Positions 6,929 to 8,863 of a stretch of 8,863 nt of DNA are shown in pieces. A program made the translations under genes and the position numbers. The stretch spans positions 1 to 8,863 of the forward strand of contig JAJBVR010000015.1 in the NCBI GenBank assembly GCA_020859725.1, read 5' to 3'. The notes beneath the pieces were generated by a model. The model saw nothing but the letters and a program-made list of their open reading frames with translations. It did not search any database and was not told where the DNA came from. This DNA is from Clostridiales bacterium (GTDB lineage Bacteria; Bacillota; Clostridia; Oscillospirales; Acutalibacteraceae). Numbering within the stretch: position 1 is the stretch's first letter; every line of letters begins with the position of its first letter.

Positions 6929-7807
6929 AAAATTGTTTGCGCTTTATCAGCGGTTTCAATGATACTAAGCCTTTCGGGCTGCGCGTCAAACACAGCGGTG
7001 CAAACAACGGTAAACAGCAATCCGAAAATTGTATCCACCTCTGTTGCAATTTGCGAAATACTTGATAAGCTGGGATACGATAATGTTATAGGCGTTCCCG
7101 AAACATCATCGGAAAGTATGCCGGAAAGATATAAAAACGTAACCTCCGTTGGCGGCGCCATGTCACCCGATTATGAAATTATTAAAAGCCTTTCCCCGGA
7201 TTTAGTATTGTCCCCAAAATCACTTGAGGAATCTCTTGCCAACAATTACTCTGCCGCCGGTATCAACTCTGCTTTTCTTGATATGAGCAGCGTTGAGGGA
7301 ATGTACAGCGCTATCAGCTCACTCGGTGATTTATTTGGCCGCGAAAAACAGGCGCAAATCCTAACAGATGAATACAACAACTTTATGAACACATATAAAC
7401 AGAATCAAGGCAGTGAAAAAAGCGTATTGATTCTTATGGCTTTTCCGGATGGATTTTACCTTGTTTCAACAGAAAATTCTTATGTGGGGAATCTCGTTAA
7501 ACTCGCGGGCGGCAAAAATGTTTACGGCGCCGATGCTGACAGCGACAACACCGGAGTTTTGCAGGTTAATCCCGAAGATTTAATTCAGAAAAATCCGGAT
7601 ATAATTCTTGTTTATGCTCACTATTCGGAGGAAGACGCATTTTCCTATATGAAAAATGAATTTAAGACAAACGATTTATGGCAATATTATGACGCCGTAA
7701 AAAACGATAAAATATACTATCTTCCGTCAGAGAAATTCGGTATGAGCGCAACGCTCGACTGGATGGAAGCGCTTGATTACTTAAAGCCGATTTTACACGG
7801 AGAATAA
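6912..7807 (+). CDS. isdE-like: IsdE/HtsA-like heme-binding lipoprotein of the ABC importer, one frameshift
   Basis: This is the substrate-binding lipoprotein that passes heme to the permease at the outer face of the membrane. It follows S. aureus IsdE closely: STSVAICEILDKLGYD, MPERYKNVTSVGGAMSPDYE, STENSYVGNLVKLAGGKNVY, KNPDIIL, AVKNDKIYYL and the FGMSAT region. The two heme ligands of IsdE (Met78 and His229) correspond to Met in GAMSPD (codon at 7160) and His in VYAHYS (codon at 7619), residues 84 and 237 of the corrected protein. The lipobox is LSGC, with Cys24. The ATG at 6912 has AGGAG 10 nt before it, but its frame stops at 6960. Adding one T to the TTT run in GCGCTTTATCAG (about 6932-6934) joins MNKIIKKLFALLSAVS to the intact frame at 6959, making a normal lipoprotein signal and 298 residues (IsdE about 292). 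It overlaps the surface-protein gene by 17 nt. Confidence 0.92.
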
Positions 7808-7851
7808 TACGAATACACATATTTTGCAACTTATTGGCTTTGGTGATAAAT

Positions 7852-8848
7852 ATGACAAAAAAATTACTGCCGCAAAAAAATAACGGTTTTCCTCGTAACA
7901 ATACTTGCAATACTCATTATGTTTTTTATTGCAATAAATACGGGCGGACTTAGCACAACCGTTTCTCAGCTGTTCAAAGGATTATTTCTTGAATACGATA
8001 AAAACGTTGCCATAATTCTGGAACTCAGATTTCCGAGAATCATTGTTGCCCTGCTCGGCGGCGGCATAATGGCTGTATCCGGCGTACTTATGCAGGCAGT
8101 TATGAAAAATCCGTTAGCGGATCCCGGTATTATCGGAATTTCTTCAGGCGCGGCTTTTGCAGCCGCTTTGATATCCGCCTTGCTTCCCTCCCTTGCGTAT
8201 TTAACTCCCGTCTTTTCATTCGGAGGCGGAATCATCGCTTTTGTTCTTGTTTATACATTGGCTTGGAACGGCAATGTAAGCCCTGTAAGATTAATACTTG
8301 TGGGCATTGCAGTTGACGCGTTTTTTACAGGACTGTATCAGGCTTTCGGCTCTGCAACCGGTGGAAATTATACGGGCGCCGCAAGTATCATAAATGCTAA
8401 TATTTCTTTAAAAACATGGGATGATGTAAAGCTTCTTCTTGCCTATTTCATTATTGCGATTATATGCTGTATTTTTATTGCAGAAAAATGCAATCTGCTG
8501 TCTCTTTCCGACATGACAATTCACAGTCTCGGTGTAAATGTAAACAGAACAAGGATAATTGTTTCAGTAGTATCTGTACTGCTGGCAAGCATATTTACTG
8601 CCACTGTAGGGAAAATCAGCTTTTTGGGGCTTATTGTTCCGCATATTTCCAGATTGCTTGTAGGTAATAATCATAAAATATTAATTCCGTACAGCGCTTT
8701 GCTCGGTGCATTTATATTTCTCTTGGCAGATACAGCAGGACGTTCCATTGCATATCCATATGAAATCAGTTCATCGGTCATTATGGCAATTATCGGAGGC
8801 TCTATGTTTATTATTCTTCTAAAAGGGAGCATGCGTGTCTATGAATAA
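7852..8848 (+). CDS. isdF-like: IsdF/FecCD-type heme ABC permease, start region frameshifted
   Basis: This is the membrane channel of the heme importer, of the FecCD/BtuC fold. The intact frame from 7919 contains LRFPRIIVALLGGGIMAVSG, MQAVMKNPLADPGIIGISSG, VGKISFLGLIVPHISRLLVG and ADTAGRSIAYPYEI, with about eight to nine hydrophobic helices. The first helix starts upstream (TVFLVTILAILIM in the same frame), so the real start is the ATG at 7852, with GGTGA 5 nt before it, 44 nt after the lipoprotein stop. Its frame is lost across two A7 runs (7857-7863 and 7874-7880). One extra A in each gives MTKKITAAKKITVFLVTIL and a 332-residue protein, the usual size; two extra in the second run would also work. 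The stop overlaps the next ATG. Confidence 0.9.
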
Positions 8849-8863
8849 TAAATCCATATTATG
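8841..8863 (+). CDS. Start of the next gene, probably the heme importer ATPase (partial)
   Basis: ATG 8841 overlaps the permease stop (8846-8848) and reads MNNKSIL to the window edge. The permease has no ATPase subunit in this window, and this is the usual place for it in such operons. The seven residues carry no motif, so the product is inferred from position only. Confidence 0.4.

Noticed and set aside
1..8863. tRNA, rRNA, CRISPR array, insertion sequence or phage genes
   Set aside because: No cloverleaf, repeated spacers, transposase motifs or terminal repeats were seen on either strand.

Overview
The window looks like AT-rich DNA from an anaerobic, probably gut-associated, clostridial Firmicute. 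The evidence is GGAGG-type ribosome binding sites, frequent TTG/GTG starts, strong TTGACA/TATAAT-like promoters and Isd/Hts-type heme uptake proteins. The genus cannot be read from the sequence.

Layout. (1) Positions 1-250 hold the 3' end of an unrecognised plus-strand gene, followed by a bidirectional-looking terminator (307-336). (2) Positions 337-589 are a non-coding convergent junction with a perfect 28-bp palindrome (372-399) and the terminator of the minus-strand genes (451-486). (3) A minus-strand block reads from right to left: a DtxR-like regulator (5545 to about 4722), a structured 287-nt gap, a CydD-like ABC half-transporter (4435-2703), a CydC-like ABC half-transporter (2700-1043) and a small DUF454/YbaN membrane protein (1043-590). 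(4) The divergent intergenic region 5546-5938 holds promoters and three copies of one inverted-repeat operator, GTTAG-N6-CTAAC. (5) A plus-strand block holds a membrane-anchored surface protein with a NEAT/Shp-like heme-binding domain (5939-6928), an IsdE/HtsA-type heme-binding lipoprotein (6912-7807), an IsdF/FecCD-type permease (7852-8848) and the first codons of a further gene, probably the ATPase (8841 onward).

How the genes work together. The plus-strand genes form a heme import relay: surface protein to lipoprotein to permease to ATPase. The lipoprotein keeps both heme-ligand positions of staphylococcal IsdE (Met and His). The minus-strand genes pair an exporter-fold heterodimeric ABC transporter of the CydDC type with a DUF454 protein. 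The regulator sits between the two arms, and its presumed operators flank both itself and the import genes. It aligns with the DtxR N-terminal half, but every metal-ligand position I can align is substituted, and it carries an unrecognised C-terminal domain. It is the best candidate here for something undescribed.

A caution about the sequence. Seven presumed genes or gene starts are in place, and six of them need one-base corrections to give full-length proteins. I count about ten: nine missing bases and one extra, nearly all in A/T homopolymers. After correction every gene reaches its family's expected length in a multiple of three. This looks like uncorrected long-read error rather than decay, though real pseudogenisation cannot be excluded. 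Reconstructed spans are given below, each with its frameshift position.
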